Source of the DNA: Pseudomonas viridiflava
GTDB taxonomy: Bacteria; Pseudomonadota; Gammaproteobacteria; Pseudomonadales; Pseudomonadaceae
DNA length: 64,000 bases
Direction: 5' to 3'
Assembly: GCF_900585905.1 (NCBI RefSeq)
Contig: NZ_UTVH01000076.1
Location: forward strand, 124,001-188,000
In this document: positions 1 to 8,766 of the stretch, piece after piece
Layout: each line of letters begins with the position of its first letter
Numbering within the stretch: position 1 is the first letter of the stretch
Made by a program: the position numbers and the translations under genes
The notes under the pieces: model-generated
What the model was told of the DNA's origin: nothing
Database searches by the model: none
The model's input: the letters and a program-made list of their open reading frames with translations, nothing else

Positions 1-1
1 G

Positions 2-964
2 CCTGGGCGTCTGCTGGAGCAGCTCAATGCCGGCAACCTGGACCTGAAGAATGTCGAAGTGCTGGTGCTCGACGAAGCCGACCGCATGCTCGACATGGGC
101 TTTTCCGAGGACGTCGAGCGCCTGGCCAATGAATGCGCCAACCGCGAACAGACCCTGCTGTTCTCCGCCACCACCGGGGGTGCCGGCCTGCGCGAGATGA
201 TCGCCAAGGTGCTCAACGATCCCCAGCATCTGCAAGTCAACAGCGTCAGCGAACTGGCTTCGGGTACGCGCCAGCAGATCATCACCGCAGACCACAACAG
301 CCACAAAGAACAGATCGTGCACTGGCTGCTGGCCAACGAGACGTATCAGAAGGCGATCATCTTTACCAACACCAAAGCCCTGGCAGACCGCCTGTACGGG
401 CGCCTGGTGGCACTGGACTACAAAGCGTTCGTGCTGCACGGCGACAAGGACCAGAAGGACCGCAAAGCCGCCATCGACCGCCTGAAGCAGGGCGGCACCA
501 AGGTGCTGGTAGCCACCGACGTCGCGGCCCGAGGTCTGGATGTTGAGGGCCTGGACCTGGTGATCAACTTCGACATGCCGCGCAGTGGCGATGATTACGT
601 GCATCGCATCGGTCGCACTGGCCGCGCAGGTGCGCAAGGGCTGGCCATTTCGCTGATCTGCCACGGCGACTGGAATTTGATGTCCAGTGTCGAGCGCTAC
701 CTCAAGCAGAGCTTCGAGCGCCGCACCATCAAGGAAGTCAAAGGCGCCTACAGCGGGCCGAAAAAGGTCAAGGCTTCGGGCAAGGCTGTTGGTGTGAAGA
801 AGAAAAAGACTGACGCCAAGGGTGACAAGAAGAAAGCAGGTGCCAAGGCGCCGACCAAGCGCAAGATCACCAACCGGCCGAAGACCGACGCGTTGTCGCT
901 GGTCAGCAAGGACGGTATGGCGCCGCTGAAGAAGCGCAAGACCGAAGCGCCGGCGGCTGAGTAA
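2..964 (+). CDS. DEAD-box ATP-dependent RNA helicase, 3' part (5' end outside window)
   Basis: ATP-driven RNA unwinding enzyme, cytoplasmic. The frame is open from base 2, so the gene starts upstream of the window. Visible helicase motifs in order are TPGR remnant (PGRLLEQL), VLDEADRMLDMGF (motif II, DEAD), LLFSATT (motif III, SAT), AIIFTNT (IV), VLVATDVAARGLD (V) and YVHRIGRTGRAG (VI). After residue ~230 of the visible part there is a long Lys/Ala-rich basic tail (KKKKTDAKGDKKKAGAKA), typical of RNA-binding tails of RhlE/SrmB-like bacterial helicases. The stop is TAA. The exact paralogue cannot be told without the N-terminus. Confidence 0.93.
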   Translation, partial: PGRLLEQLNAGNLDLKNVEVLVLDEADRMLDMGFSEDVERLANECANREQTLLFSATTGGAGLREMIAKVLNDPQHLQVNSVSELASGTRQQIITADHNSHKEQIVHWLLANETYQKAIIFTNTKALADRLYGRLVALDYKAFVLHGDKDQKDRKAAIDRLKQGGTKVLVATDVAARGLDVEGLDLVINFDMPRSGDDYVHRIGRTGRAGAQGLAISLICHGDWNLMSSVERYLKQSFERRTIKEVKGAYSGPKKVKASGKAVGVKKKKTDAKGDKKKAGAKAPTKRKITNRPKTDALSLVSKDGMAPLKKRKTEAPAAE

Positions 965-1102
965 TCCAGGGTCCGGCTTTTGGCGCTATTGCCTTCGCGG
1001 TAGCGCTGAACGGCCGACAGCAACGCAGGTCACACCCTTCAGTAGCGAATCCGGCGACACCCTGTTGCGGACTACTCACCTACGCTAGTGGAGGCCATAA
1101 CG

Positions 1103-1486
1103 ATGCCAACGCCTTATAACTGGGACCTCGTCGAACGCCTGCTGCACGAAGCGCAGAACGCTGAAGACGACAGTTTCACACCTCGCGATTACGCTCAGGA
1201 TCACGCCAACGCCAGCGCCGCAGCGGGTGAGCCGGTGGGCAATATTGACCAGTTGAAGGCCGATGCCGCTGAGTACGAGCACCTGCTGGTGGAGCGCGGC
1301 TTTATCGCGCCACGCCAGGGTGACCGGGGCAGTTATAGCCTGACACCTCGCGGCGCAAGCCTGCTGGCGCTGATTGACAGCAGCATCCCGGGCAACGACC
1401 ACCCGCGTGAAGTGCTGGATGATCAGGCTGATGCCCTTGATCCCGCGACCTTTGATGAAGTGGCGGCCAAAGCGCAAATCGCCTGA
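1103..1486 (+). CDS. Conserved hypothetical protein, possible DUF2513-like winged helix
   Basis: 127 residues. The ATG at 1103 is chosen over an in-frame GTG at 1088 because GGAG (1090-1093) lies 9 bases upstream of it. The sequence has an N-terminal helix (WDLVERLLHEAQNAED), a central helix that reads ...EYEHLLVERGFIAP, and a strand-like SYSLTPRGASLLALI. This layout (first-helix RLLHEA, 'LLxxxGxI', 'xLTxxGxxLL') is like small winged-helix proteins such as DUF2513. The assignment is inference from the pattern only. It stands alone between the helicase and a convergent lipoprotein gene. Confidence 0.7.
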   Translation: MPTPYNWDLVERLLHEAQNAEDDSFTPRDYAQDHANASAAAGEPVGNIDQLKADAAEYEHLLVERGFIAPRQGDRGSYSLTPRGASLLALIDSSIPGNDHPREVLDDQADALDPATFDEVAAKAQIA

Positions 1487-1555
1487 AACCTGTTGCGAGT
1501 TGCAGGACAATGGCGGTCTCCCATGCGGTACGCGGCCGAGCAGCGAACCTGGACC

Positions 1556-1625
1556 TGTAGGAGCCCACTTGTTGGCGAGGCGGCGTGACTGACACACCGT
1601 CTCGCACAACAAGTGGGCACCTACA
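1556..1625. repeat. REP-like inverted repeat
   Basis: Left arm TGTAGGAGCCCACTTGTTG pairs with right arm CAACAAGTGGGCACCTACA around a short centre. It lies between the convergent ends of the 1103 and 1638 genes, where it may also act as a bidirectional transcription barrier. The same arms with other variable parts occur at 62247-62325. Confidence 0.85.
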
Positions 1626-1637
1626 CTCAAGCGGTGA

Positions 1638-2507
1638 CTACATGGCTTGCGCCGCCTTCAGGCAGCTCAGGTCGGTAAAGTCTTTGCGCGTGTCAGCGAT
1701 CTTGGCCAGCAGGCGTTGGCGCTGCTCGGGCGTGCTCTGGGCCATCAGGTCCACCAGCAGCGAGATGGCGGCCTGCTCGGTCTTGTCGTAGGCCTGGCGG
1801 TACTCCGGCGTCCAGAAGGTGGCGCGATCCTGCAGCAGTTTGGCGATTCGGTCCGGGAAACCAGGTGACTGTCGCTCCTTTACTGCCGCGATAAACAATG
1901 TCTGCCAATGGGCGCGATTGGCCAGCCAGGCCTTGTTCTGCTCGCCCAGCGAGACCGACCAGCTGCGAATACGCTCAACCTGACCAGCGTCAAGCTTGCC
2001 CATCCAGGGCTTGAGCCGATCCTGCATGCGTTCGGCGCGGTCGCTGATCTGGCGATCCAGTGGCTCCTTGAGGAATTTCTCTTCGCGCTTGCGCTGATCC
2101 TTGACGAAGGCGTCCTGCATCTCCTGCACCTGCTGGTCGTCCAGCTGCGTGAGCAATTCAACGGCTGATGGGGTGATCTGGCGGGAAATCTGCGCAATGG
2201 CCTGCTTGGCTTCATCGGTGCGCGCCTGCAGCTCGGCGGCGCTGACCTGGTTGCTCTCGGCCATGCCCTGCAAGCGGTCGAGCCAGTCGAGGTAGCTGGG
2301 CAACTGCGTGCTGCAGTGCCAGCTCAGATGCTGCTTGAGTCGCTCGTCGAACCAGCCTTTCTGGCGGGTGTTCATGTCGAGGTAGTCGTTCAGTGACCAG
2401 GGGATGATCACGTCCAGGTTGCGATACGCCAGACCGATGCGCGAGCAGCCGCTGACCACCAGCAGGGCCAGCAACAGCGAAATAAAGGCTTTATACGGGG
2501 TGCGCAT
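1638..2507 (-). CDS. DUF6279-family lipoprotein
   Basis: 289-residue predicted lipoprotein. Signal peptide with lipobox: hydrophobic LLLALLVVSGC, so lipidation is expected at Cys21 and anchoring in the envelope. The mature part is almost all helical, rich in Gln, Glu and Arg, with the motif GLAYRNLDVIIPWSLNDYLD just after the lipobox, as in the pseudomonad family now called DUF6279. No enzymatic motif is seen. It is transcribed away from the porin gene at 2570, on the same strand and 62 bases downstream, so the two could be co-transcribed. Function is unknown. Confidence 0.85.
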   Translation of the reverse strand: MRTPYKAFISLLLALLVVSGCSRIGLAYRNLDVIIPWSLNDYLDMNTRQKGWFDERLKQHLSWHCSTQLPSYLDWLDRLQGMAESNQVSAAELQARTDEAKQAIAQISRQITPSAVELLTQLDDQQVQEMQDAFVKDQRKREEKFLKEPLDRQISDRAERMQDRLKPWMGKLDAGQVERIRSWSVSLGEQNKAWLANRAHWQTLFIAAVKERQSPGFPDRIAKLLQDRATFWTPEYRQAYDKTEQAAISLLVDLMAQSTPEQRQRLLAKIADTRKDFTDLSCLKAAQAM

Positions 2508-2569
2508 GACAACGCCTCAATGAACCTGCCTGATGGAGTAGAGCGGTTCAGAGAGTAGCAGTTCAGTGC

Positions 2570-3295
2570 TTAGAAGAACGAACGCACTGCTTTGAGGGTG
2601 AAGGTCGCTTCGCAGTTCGGGTTGTGCCCGGAATAGGCGCTGCAATCGCTGCCTGCCAGGCTGGAGCCGCTGTAGATGAGGTTCATGTCGACACCCAGCC
2701 AGGGCCGCGACAGGTTGAGCGACCAGTCATTGAAGCCCGAGACCATGCTGCCATTGGCAATCTGCTGCGGGGCATCGTACTGGTGATTGGCGTACTGCAC
2801 GCGCACGCCCAGGCCGAGTTCTTCGATGCCGCCCAGGTCGACGATCAACGTGCTGTCGCGCCGACCGATATCGTTGCTGAAAGCAGCGCCAATGCGACTG
2901 TCGAGAATGCGCAGCCCGGCGTAGAACTCGTGGGTGTCGACTTGATCGGTGTCCGGGTAGCTGTAACGAATCATGCCCAGTTCGTAGCCGAGGGTCTGAT
3001 CGAAAGGTTTCTTGAAACCCATGTAGGAATCGACTTCCAGGGCTGAATCAGAGGTGACGCCAACGTTGGGCGACCACTGACCGAAGTAGAAACCGCTGTC
3101 GTGAGTCAGGTCCAGGCCACCATGAAAGGAGCCCGAGCCACTTTGGGTGACAAGCCCCTGAGCCATGCTGCGGGTGGGCGAGGTGCCCAATTTCAGGCTG
3201 AAGTCGCCCAGCTCCCGCACCATCAGTTGGGCAGACGCCGATTGGCAGATCAACAGGGCGCCCAGAGGCAGCGCGCAGCGGTGAATTTTGAGCAT
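2570..3295 (-). CDS. TorF-family putative porin (outer membrane beta-barrel)
   Basis: 241 residues. The start at 3295 is set by AAGGAG seven bases upstream; an in-frame extension to 3385 has no ribosome site. Signal peptide MLKIHRCALPLGALLICQSASA. The mature part alternates hydrophobic and polar residues in short beta strands (SFHGGLDLTHDSGFYFGQW, ELGMIRYSYPDTDQVDTHEFY) and ends in an aromatic residue (VRSFF), as outer-membrane barrels do. The FYFGQWSPNVG and EFYAGL elements match the TorF/TIGR02001 putative porin family. Substrate unknown. Confidence 0.8.
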   Translation of the reverse strand: MLKIHRCALPLGALLICQSASAQLMVRELGDFSLKLGTSPTRSMAQGLVTQSGSGSFHGGLDLTHDSGFYFGQWSPNVGVTSDSALEVDSYMGFKKPFDQTLGYELGMIRYSYPDTDQVDTHEFYAGLRILDSRIGAAFSNDIGRRDSTLIVDLGGIEELGLGVRVQYANHQYDAPQQIANGSMVSGFNDWSLNLSRPWLGVDMNLIYSGSSLAGSDCSAYSGHNPNCEATFTLKAVRSFF

Positions 3296-3437
3296 GGTGC
3301 TCACTCCTTGGAGGACGGAGGGGGCAGAAAGCGGCCATTGGCCCAAATGAAAACAGCAAGAAACCCGCGATTTAGAGCCCCGCAAGCATACCTGCGAAAG
3401 TTGCCGGTCGAAAACCGTTGGTCGATCCGCGTGGCAA

Positions 3438-3950
3438 TCAATTGCTCGCAGTGGCCCGATTCGATGGAATGATCAGCCCGCGAATGACCACCAGGGCCTG
3501 TTCGAACGAAGGGTAGCCACTCTTGGCCACGTCCAGTTCTGCATATTGCGCCCGGTATTCTTCCGATCTCTTCTGATCAGTCATGCTCAGCTGTTGCGAG
3601 AGCAGGGCGATGGCCAAGGGATGTTGCCTGTCGGCGGCATCCTTGAGCAATTCGATGACCCTGGCCTGGTCCGACTGTTGTCGGATCAGCAGCACGGCGA
3701 GATAAAATTCCGCCTCGCCTGACTCGTCAATTGCCCCTGCGCGTTGCAGCATGGCTTGCGCCAGTTCGTAATTTTCCCGGTCCGCTTCACTGATCAGCAG
3801 CTTGGCCTGGAGCATGTCGTTCTGATACAGCAAATGCCTGGCTCGACAGTCGCTTCCCTCAGGGTAGCCGTCGATCGGAGCAGTGGTGCAGCTGTGGGAT
3901 GCGCAACCAGTCAGGGACAACAGGGCGCCGAACAACATCCAGGTTTTCAT
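3438..3950 (-). CDS. Small lipoprotein with helical (Sel1/TPR-like) repeats
   Basis: 170 residues. The N-terminus MKTWMLFGALLSLTGC is a short signal peptide with lipobox LTGC. The mature part contains paired helices such as ELAQAMLQRAGAIDES, EAEFYLAVLLIRQQS and RVIELLKDAADRQHPLAIALL, which look like tetratricopeptide/Sel1-type solenoid repeats. This suggests protein-protein contacts in the envelope. No better assignment can be made. It shares orientation with the porin gene downstream but is 142 bases away. Confidence 0.72.
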   Translation of the reverse strand: MKTWMLFGALLSLTGCASHSCTTAPIDGYPEGSDCRARHLLYQNDMLQAKLLISEADRENYELAQAMLQRAGAIDESGEAEFYLAVLLIRQQSDQARVIELLKDAADRQHPLAIALLSQQLSMTDQKRSEEYRAQYAELDVAKSGYPSFEQALVVIRGLIIPSNRATASN

Positions 3951-4121
3951 TCGTGCATTCCGTAAAAAAGACTGACTTCAAGGCGCTATCCTGCCCGTCG
4001 CCGAGCGATCAGGCAATGCACCCTGTGGTCAGATTGAAACGGTATCGGGCAACGAACAGTGCGGCTCTGGCGCTATGAAGATCAGCGGCGCCGAAGAAAT
4101 CTACAGCTGACCGGCAGAAGG

Positions 4122-4301
4122 TTACTTCTTGCCGAGGGTGATCTGCTTGGACGGGCCGAATGTCTGGCCGCTGACGCCTTTGGCAATCTGCTGGATTTCG
4201 CCGCCGGACTTGAGGAAAGCAGCAATCTGGGCATTGATCGAATCGCTTGTTTCAACGGCTGGAGCTGGCTTTGCTTTCGAGTTGGATGCTTTTACGCGCA
4301 T
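4122..4301 (-). CDS. Small conserved protein, weakly SutA-like
   Basis: 59 residues. The start is taken at the ATG ending at 4301; the upstream extension to 4400 lies in what looks like untranslated DNA. Composition: a basic Lys/Ala/Pro N-terminus, then a helix (INAQIAAFLKSGGEIQQIAKG) and a basic tail ending LGKK. The central helix-turn 'FLKSGGEIQQI' resembles the RNA-polymerase-binding helix of Pseudomonas SutA ('FLSRGGKVQEI' from memory). This similarity is short and unproven. It is a plausible small regulatory protein. Confidence 0.6.
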   Translation of the reverse strand: MRVKASNSKAKPAPAVETSDSINAQIAAFLKSGGEIQQIAKGVSGQTFGPSKQITLGKK

Positions 4302-4319
4302 GACTGCCACTGACCTATA

Positions 4320-4483
4320 TAAACGTAATACGGCCGCACAGGTTACACGAATGGCTCCCTTCCTGCTTGGGAAATGTCCCGCCAAAGGCCCGGCGCCCAC
4401 CCTGGCATGGCTGAATCAGCTCGCTGGCAGGCCCTGCAACTCCATGTTCCTGCTAGGAAAACCGGTGTGCCTCGGTTTTTTTT
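4320..4483 (+). ncRNA. Candidate small RNA ending at an orphan terminator
   Basis: The 357-base gap between the divergent genes at 4301 and 4659 has a plus-strand intrinsic terminator (4458-4483: AAAACCG, 8-base loop, CGGTTTT then more T) with no coding region upstream of it on that strand. A TATAAA-like element sits at about 4317-4322. The simplest reading is a short transcript of about 150 bases. No family was recognised. Confidence 0.3.
4458..4483 (+). terminator. Intrinsic terminator with no upstream gene
   Basis: Stem AAAACCG / CGGTTTT with loop GTGTGCCT, followed by an unbroken run of T to 4483. It is oriented toward cvfB, 176 bases before that start, so it does not end cvfB or the minus-strand gene at 4122. 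Confidence 0.65.
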
Positions 4484-4658
4484 GATGAGCCCGCTCCCGC
4501 GTTGAACAGGCTGCCACCTGACGAGTGGGCCGTGAGTGCCAGGTTTGGTTCGGCTCTCGATGGGCTTTTTGCACGCCTGGCCGGTGATCACCAGATGCGC
4601 CTGCATCGCACTCGACACTGGGGTAGAATGCCGCCCACGTAAAGAGGGTAATTGGCAC

Positions 4659-5495
4659 ATGGCGTTAATCGGGCGTTACAACAGCTTGCAAGTGGTTAAA
4701 CACACCAACTTCGGTCTGTATCTGGATGGCGGGGCGGACGGCGAAATTCTGCTGCCCAATCGTTACATCCCCAAGGACATTCCCAGCGAAGATGAGGACT
4801 GGCTCAACGTCTTCATTTATCTGGACAGCGAAGACAAGCTGCTGGCTACCACAGAAAAGCCCAAGGTTCAGGTCGGCGAGTTCGCCAGCCTGAAGGTGCT
4901 GGAAGTCAACAGCATTGGCGTGTTCCTCGACTGGGGTCTGCCCAAGGACCTGTTGCTGCCTTACTCCGAAGAGAAGCGCACGCTGCAGGCCGGTGATTAC
5001 TGCGTGGTGCATGTGTATCTGGACAAGCACACCCGGCGCATCACCGCCACTGCCCGGCTTGACCGCTACCTGGACAAAACCCCCGCCAGCTACAGCGTTG
5101 GCGAGGAAGTTGACCTGCTGGTAGCAGAGGCTACCGACATGGGCTTCAAGGCGATCATCAACAACAAGCACTGGGGCTTGATTCACAAGAACGAAGTGTT
5201 CAAGTTCATGCGCGCTGGCAAGCAGGAAAAGGGTTTCATCAAGGAAATCCGCACCGACGGCAACATCAGCCTGAGTCTGCAGCCGGTCGGCGAGCAGGCC
5301 GCCAGCAGCCTCAATTCAAAGATCCTGAGCAAGCTGCGGGAAAACAACGGCGTGCTGCCGGTCAGCGACAAGAGCGATCCGCAAGTGATCAGCAGCCTGT
5401 TCGGCGTCAGCAAGGGCAACTTCAAGAAAGCCATTGGTGCATTGTACAAGCAAGGCCAGATCGTGATCCACGCGGATCGCATCGAGCTGGCCTGA
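4659..5495 (+). CDS. cvfB: S1-domain RNA-binding protein, CvfB family
   Basis: 278 residues. The start ATG at 4659 follows AAGAGGG; the longer open frame from 4536 lacks a ribosome site. It carries repeated S1-like OB domains: residues ~5-60 (FGLYLDGGADGEILLP), ~70-130 (IGVFLDWGLPKDLLLP) and ~150-210 (MGFKAIINNKHWGLIH). A C-terminal winged helix (VSKGNFKKAIGALYKQGQI) follows. This is the order found in CvfB/YitL proteins, RNA-binding regulators that affect virulence factor expression in some Gram-positives. Its role in Pseudomonas is not defined. Monocistronic. Confidence 0.9.
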   Translation: MALIGRYNSLQVVKHTNFGLYLDGGADGEILLPNRYIPKDIPSEDEDWLNVFIYLDSEDKLLATTEKPKVQVGEFASLKVLEVNSIGVFLDWGLPKDLLLPYSEEKRTLQAGDYCVVHVYLDKHTRRITATARLDRYLDKTPASYSVGEEVDLLVAEATDMGFKAIINNKHWGLIHKNEVFKFMRAGKQEKGFIKEIRTDGNISLSLQPVGEQAASSLNSKILSKLRENNGVLPVSDKSDPQVISSLFGVSKGNFKKAIGALYKQGQIVIHADRIELA

Positions 5496-5535
5496 CAGCG
5501 CGCGGGGCAGCGATCTGCACGCGCCTGCCCCGGGC

Positions 5536-5916
5536 TTAGGCCTGCACGAACTGGGCGAAGCTCAGGTTTGCGCCAGTGGGGCGCAGGTCCTGAAGGAACG
5601 AGTCGCGGTCGGCGCTCAGTTCCAGGCTGACGGTCGACTTGCGCTGGCCCTTATTGCGGATCACCACGCCTTCCATGTGCTCACGCAAGAAGGCAGTCGT
5701 GACTTTGACATGCAGCAGCTGGTCGGTGCCTGGCGTGTACATCAGCAGGTGCATCCATTCGTACTGGCCCACGGCAACGCGCGGCACCGGCAGGTCGAAC
5801 CACCAGATATTGCGGTTGGTGTTCAACGTCGCGAAGTGGGTATTGTTGGTGCCCAGCACGGCACCGCCCAGTTCCTGGTTTCTGCGGGCGATGGCCTGCT
5901 TCTTGTCGAGTTTCAT
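5536..5916 (-). CDS. Conserved hypothetical protein
   Basis: 126 residues. The start ending at 5916 is supported by AGGA upstream; the longer frame to 6036 is not. The N-terminus is basic (MKLDKKQAIARRNQELGG), then a beta-rich part containing HFATLNTNRNIWWFDLPV, YEWMHLLMY and LLHVKVTTAFLREH. No signal peptide, membrane segment or catalytic motif is visible. I do not recognise the family. It sits convergent to cvfB with a 40-base gap. Confidence 0.7.
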   Translation of the reverse strand: MKLDKKQAIARRNQELGGAVLGTNNTHFATLNTNRNIWWFDLPVPRVAVGQYEWMHLLMYTPGTDQLLHVKVTTAFLREHMEGVVIRNKGQRKSTVSLELSADRDSFLQDLRPTGANLSFAQFVQA

Positions 5917-6156
5917 AGTGTTCCTGCGGATCGTTTTAATCGGCGCCTCACGACGGACACGCCCTGACGGCGACGCGCATTCTCGGCGCTCGCCGCACAA
6001 ACTTAAAGGCAAAATTTTCAGGGCCCGCCTGCGCATCGCTTGCGCGGGCAGACGAACGGACGTAGTGCAGGCAAAAATAGTTGAAACTCCAAGCGAAGCG
6101 GCCGGGTCAACTCTTATGTCGAGGCAATGACCTCTCTTGAATCATTGGAGTACACC

Positions 6157-6348
6157 ATGAGCAGCACTGGCGATAAAGTTAAAGGCATGGCTAACGAAGC
6201 AGTCGGTAACGTCAAGCAAGGCGTGGGCAAAGCTACCGACAATGACAAGCTGCGGGCCGAAGGCAAGGCGCAGGAACTCAAAGGCGAAGCCCAGCAGACT
6301 GTTGGTAATGCCAAAGATGCTGTGAAGAAGGGCGTCGACAAGGCGTAA
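6157..6348 (+). CDS. CsbD family stress-response protein
   Basis: 63 residues. ATG at 6157 follows TTGGAG (6145-6150). The protein is a very hydrophilic helix made of the CsbD pattern: [20 protein letters not shown], then [20 protein letters not shown]. CsbD-like proteins are small, abundant and induced in general stress (sigma-B in Bacillus, RpoS in Gram-negatives); biochemical activity is unknown. It is followed by a strong hairpin at 6391-6420, consistent with a single-gene transcript. Confidence 0.92.
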   Translation: MSSTGDKVKGMANEAVGNVKQGVGKATDNDKLRAEGKAQELKGEAQQTVGNAKDAVKKGVDKA

Positions 6349-6390
6349 GCCACAGGTCCTCCCTGACGTCTCGCATCACGCAAGACCGTC

Positions 6391-6420
6391 GACAACGGCC
6401 ATCCTCGGATGGCCGTTGTC
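6391..6420 (+). terminator. Strong perfect hairpin after csbD-like gene
   Basis: A 13-base perfect stem, GACAACGGCCATC with GATGGCCGTTGTC, around loop CTCG. The T-tract after it is poor (ATGTCTG), so it may terminate weakly or stabilise the 3' end. Confidence 0.6.
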
Positions 6421-6573
6421 ATGTCTGATGCCAGCTATTTTGAAACCTTTCTATCAAGCCTCCAGTCCACTGGATAAGGTAAAAGGGCAGATTTTGAGGC
6501 AGTTGCTCCACAGCCGGGCACTTCCCACATACGCCAACAGCGCCGCTGCGTCAGCATGAAGCAAGGAGACACC

Positions 6574-7536
6574 ATGATTTTTTCGGAATTGCGCCAACTG
6601 CCCATGGGCAAAGTGATGGTGCGCACGGTCAGTGAATTTCTCGATGACGAGATGTCCACCTACGCGTCCGCACTGGCTTATCAAATGCTGTTTTCGCTGT
6701 TTCCTTTCCTGTTGTTCCTGATTGCGCTGATCGGTTTCCTGCATTTGCCGGACTTCTTCTCCTGGCTGCGTCTGCAGTCGGAATTGGTACTGCCACCCCA
6801 GGCGCTGGATCAGGTCAATCCGGTGATTGATCAACTGCAGCAGTCCAAGGGCGGGCTGCTGTCGATTGGTATTGTCATCGCGCTGTGGACCGCTTCTGCC
6901 GGTGTGCGTCTGATGATGAGCGCCATGAACGCGGCGTATGACGTGGTTGAAGAGCGCCCTGTGTGGAAGCGTATCCCGCTGTCGGTGCTGTACACCATTG
7001 GCATTGCCATGATGATGCTCGCTGTCGCTGCGCTGATGGTGACCGGCCCGCAAGTAATGAACTGGCTGGCCGCGCAGATTGGCATGGAAGATTTCATCGT
7101 CACCTTGTGGACGATTCTGCGCTGGCCGTTGATCGTGATGCTGCTGATGGTGGCTGTCGCACTGATCTACTACGTCATGCCGGACGTGAAGCAGGAGTTT
7201 CGCTTCATCACGCCCGGTTCGGTCCTGGCGGTGGTGGTATGGATCGCGGCCTCGCTGGCCTTCGGTTATTACGTCAAGACGTTCGCTGACTACAACGCCA
7301 TGTACGGCAGCATCGGCGCGATCATCGTGCTGCTGCTGTATTTCTATATTTCGGCGGCGGTGTTGTTGCTGGGTGCAGAAATGAACGCGGTGGTGGAGCA
7401 CATGTCTGCCGAGGGGAAAGACAAGGGCGAGAAGGAAGAAGGCGATGGCAACGCCGAAACCCCGCATAACCAGAACGTTTCCGGACTGGGCCGTGACCAT
7501 TCCGCGGCTGCTGCTGCGACGGGCGGCCAATCCTGA
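6574..7536 (+). CDS. YihY/BrkB family inner-membrane protein
   Basis: 320 residues. ATG at 6574 is preceded by AAGGAG (6563-6568); an earlier in-frame ATG at 6556 has none. The N-terminal FLDDEMSTYASALAYQMLFSLFPF is the family hallmark, and six hydrophobic segments follow through residue ~265 (for example LLFLIALIGFL, LLSIGIVIALWTAS, IAMMMLAVAALMVTG). The C-terminal tail of about 50 residues is charged. Once called a putative tRNA-processing RNase BN, the family is now treated as membrane proteins of unclear function; BrkB was linked to serum resistance in Bordetella. Confidence 0.9.
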   Translation: MIFSELRQLPMGKVMVRTVSEFLDDEMSTYASALAYQMLFSLFPFLLFLIALIGFLHLPDFFSWLRLQSELVLPPQALDQVNPVIDQLQQSKGGLLSIGIVIALWTASAGVRLMMSAMNAAYDVVEERPVWKRIPLSVLYTIGIAMMMLAVAALMVTGPQVMNWLAAQIGMEDFIVTLWTILRWPLIVMLLMVAVALIYYVMPDVKQEFRFITPGSVLAVVVWIAASLAFGYYVKTFADYNAMYGSIGAIIVLLLYFYISAAVLLLGAEMNAVVEHMSAEGKDKGEKEEGDGNAETPHNQNVSGLGRDHSAAAAATGGQS

Positions 7537-7584
7537 TCAAGTCTGTGGCAGGATGACGCTTTCACTCCAGGGACACGCGCTGAC

Positions 7585-8124
7585 ATGATCCGCGACATTC
7601 TGAAAATGGGCGATCCGCGCTTGCTGCGCATCGCCCCGGCAGTACCTGAATCGATGTTTGGCAGCGCCGGGCTAGACGACCTTATTGCCGACATGTTTGA
7701 AACCATGCACAGCGTCGGCGGCGTAGGCCTGGCCGCACCGCAGATCGGCATCGATCTGCAACTGGTGATTTTTGGCTTCGAGCGCAGCGAACGCTACCCC
7801 GATGTTGAAGCCGTGCCACAGACCATTCTGCTCAATCCGCTGATCACCCCGCTGAGCCCGTTGACGGAAGAGGGCTGGGAAGGTTGTCTGTCAGTGCCGG
7901 GGCTACGCGGCGCGGTTGATCGCTATCAGAGCATCCGCTACGAAGGCTTCGACCCTCAGGGCCAGCCTGTCCAGCGCGTCGCTCATGGTTTTCATGCCCG
8001 CGTCGTGCAGCATGAATGCGATCACCTGATTGGCCGGTTGTATCCATCGCGCATCACCGATTTCAGCAAGTTTGGATTTATCGAAGTGATGTTTCCGGAT
8101 ATGGACCCCAATGCTGATGAGTGA
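7585..8124 (+). CDS. def: Peptide deformylase
   Basis: 179 residues. Removes the formyl group from N-formyl-Met of new proteins; cytoplasmic metalloenzyme. All three family motifs are present: GVGLAAPQ (46-53), EGCLS (99-103, metal Cys) and HECDH (143-147, metal His residues and catalytic Glu). It is not next to fmt, so it may be a second deformylase copy, as many pseudomonads have more than one. It starts 48 bases after the YihY gene. Confidence 0.95.
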   Translation: MIRDILKMGDPRLLRIAPAVPESMFGSAGLDDLIADMFETMHSVGGVGLAAPQIGIDLQLVIFGFERSERYPDVEAVPQTILLNPLITPLSPLTEEGWEGCLSVPGLRGAVDRYQSIRYEGFDPQGQPVQRVAHGFHARVVQHECDHLIGRLYPSRITDFSKFGFIEVMFPDMDPNADE

Positions 8125-8157
8125 TCGTAGTCCTGTCGCGCAGCAAATGTTCAAATC

Positions 8158-8192
8158 TTAGGAGCGAACGAGCACCGCGAGGCCGCGATAGC
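8158..8192. repeat. Single REP element
   Basis: TTAGGAGCGAACGAGCACCG followed by CGAGGCCGCGATAGC matches the half-unit of the palindromic REP pairs at 24929, 29890 and 51100. It is unpaired here. Confidence 0.7.
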
Positions 8193-8225
8193 AATATGTC
8201 GGACTGCACCCCGCTCTGGAGCGTT

Positions 8226-8651
8226 CTACAGCTCACCGGCTGCCGGTATGCACACCATTGCCAGCAACGGCTTGAAGCGGCTATACCGCGTCAGTTTATC
8301 GGCCAAGGGGGGTGGCAGTCGCGGTGCGAGGGTGAAGCCTGCGCGCGCGTAGAATGGCTCCAGTTGCGGGTGGCAGAACAACCACACTGGCCCCTGTAGC
8401 CCCTCCATGGCGCAGCGCAGCAACCCTGCGGCGATACCTTGGTCTCGCCACGCCGGTGAGACGAACAGCCCGGTCAGCCAATGGCCGTTGCTCACGGGTG
8501 TCAGGCTGAGCCCGGCAATAATGTCGATGTGTTTCACGGCCCACAGCACAGCCCCGCCGGATGCGCGCATGGATGAGCGATGTGCCCGGTAGAACTTGTT
8601 CAGCAGGGGCTTGCCCGCCGCAGGCAGTTGGCAGTACTGGATGGCCGTCAT
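8226..8651 (-). CDS. GNAT family N-acetyltransferase
   Basis: 141 residues. Expected to move an acetyl group from acetyl-CoA to an amine; substrate unknown. The sequence has strand-strand AGLSLTPVSNGHWLTGLFVS, then motif A WRDQGIAAGLL (Q/RxxGxG/A, the acetyl-CoA pyrophosphate loop), then PVWLFCHPQLEPFYARAGF (the motif B 'FYxxxGF'). These define a compact GNAT fold. It converges on def. Confidence 0.88.
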   Translation of the reverse strand: MTAIQYCQLPAAGKPLLNKFYRAHRSSMRASGGAVLWAVKHIDIIAGLSLTPVSNGHWLTGLFVSPAWRDQGIAAGLLRCAMEGLQGPVWLFCHPQLEPFYARAGFTLAPRLPPPLADKLTRYSRFKPLLAMVCIPAAGEL

Positions 8652-8766
8652 GACGCGCAGCTTTTGCGAAGGAAAGGGCTGCGCATGATACAGGCGCTGA
8701 AGAGTGGGACGTCAGCGACATTTTCTCGCGTATTGGTCTGTCGCTCAGGCCCTACAAGGATTTGCC

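Noticed and set aside
1541-1583. hrp-box-like GCGAACC-N15-CCACTTG
   Set aside because: Differs from GGAACC at a key base and lacks the final A of CCACNNA; it lies inside a REP element and faces no gene start.
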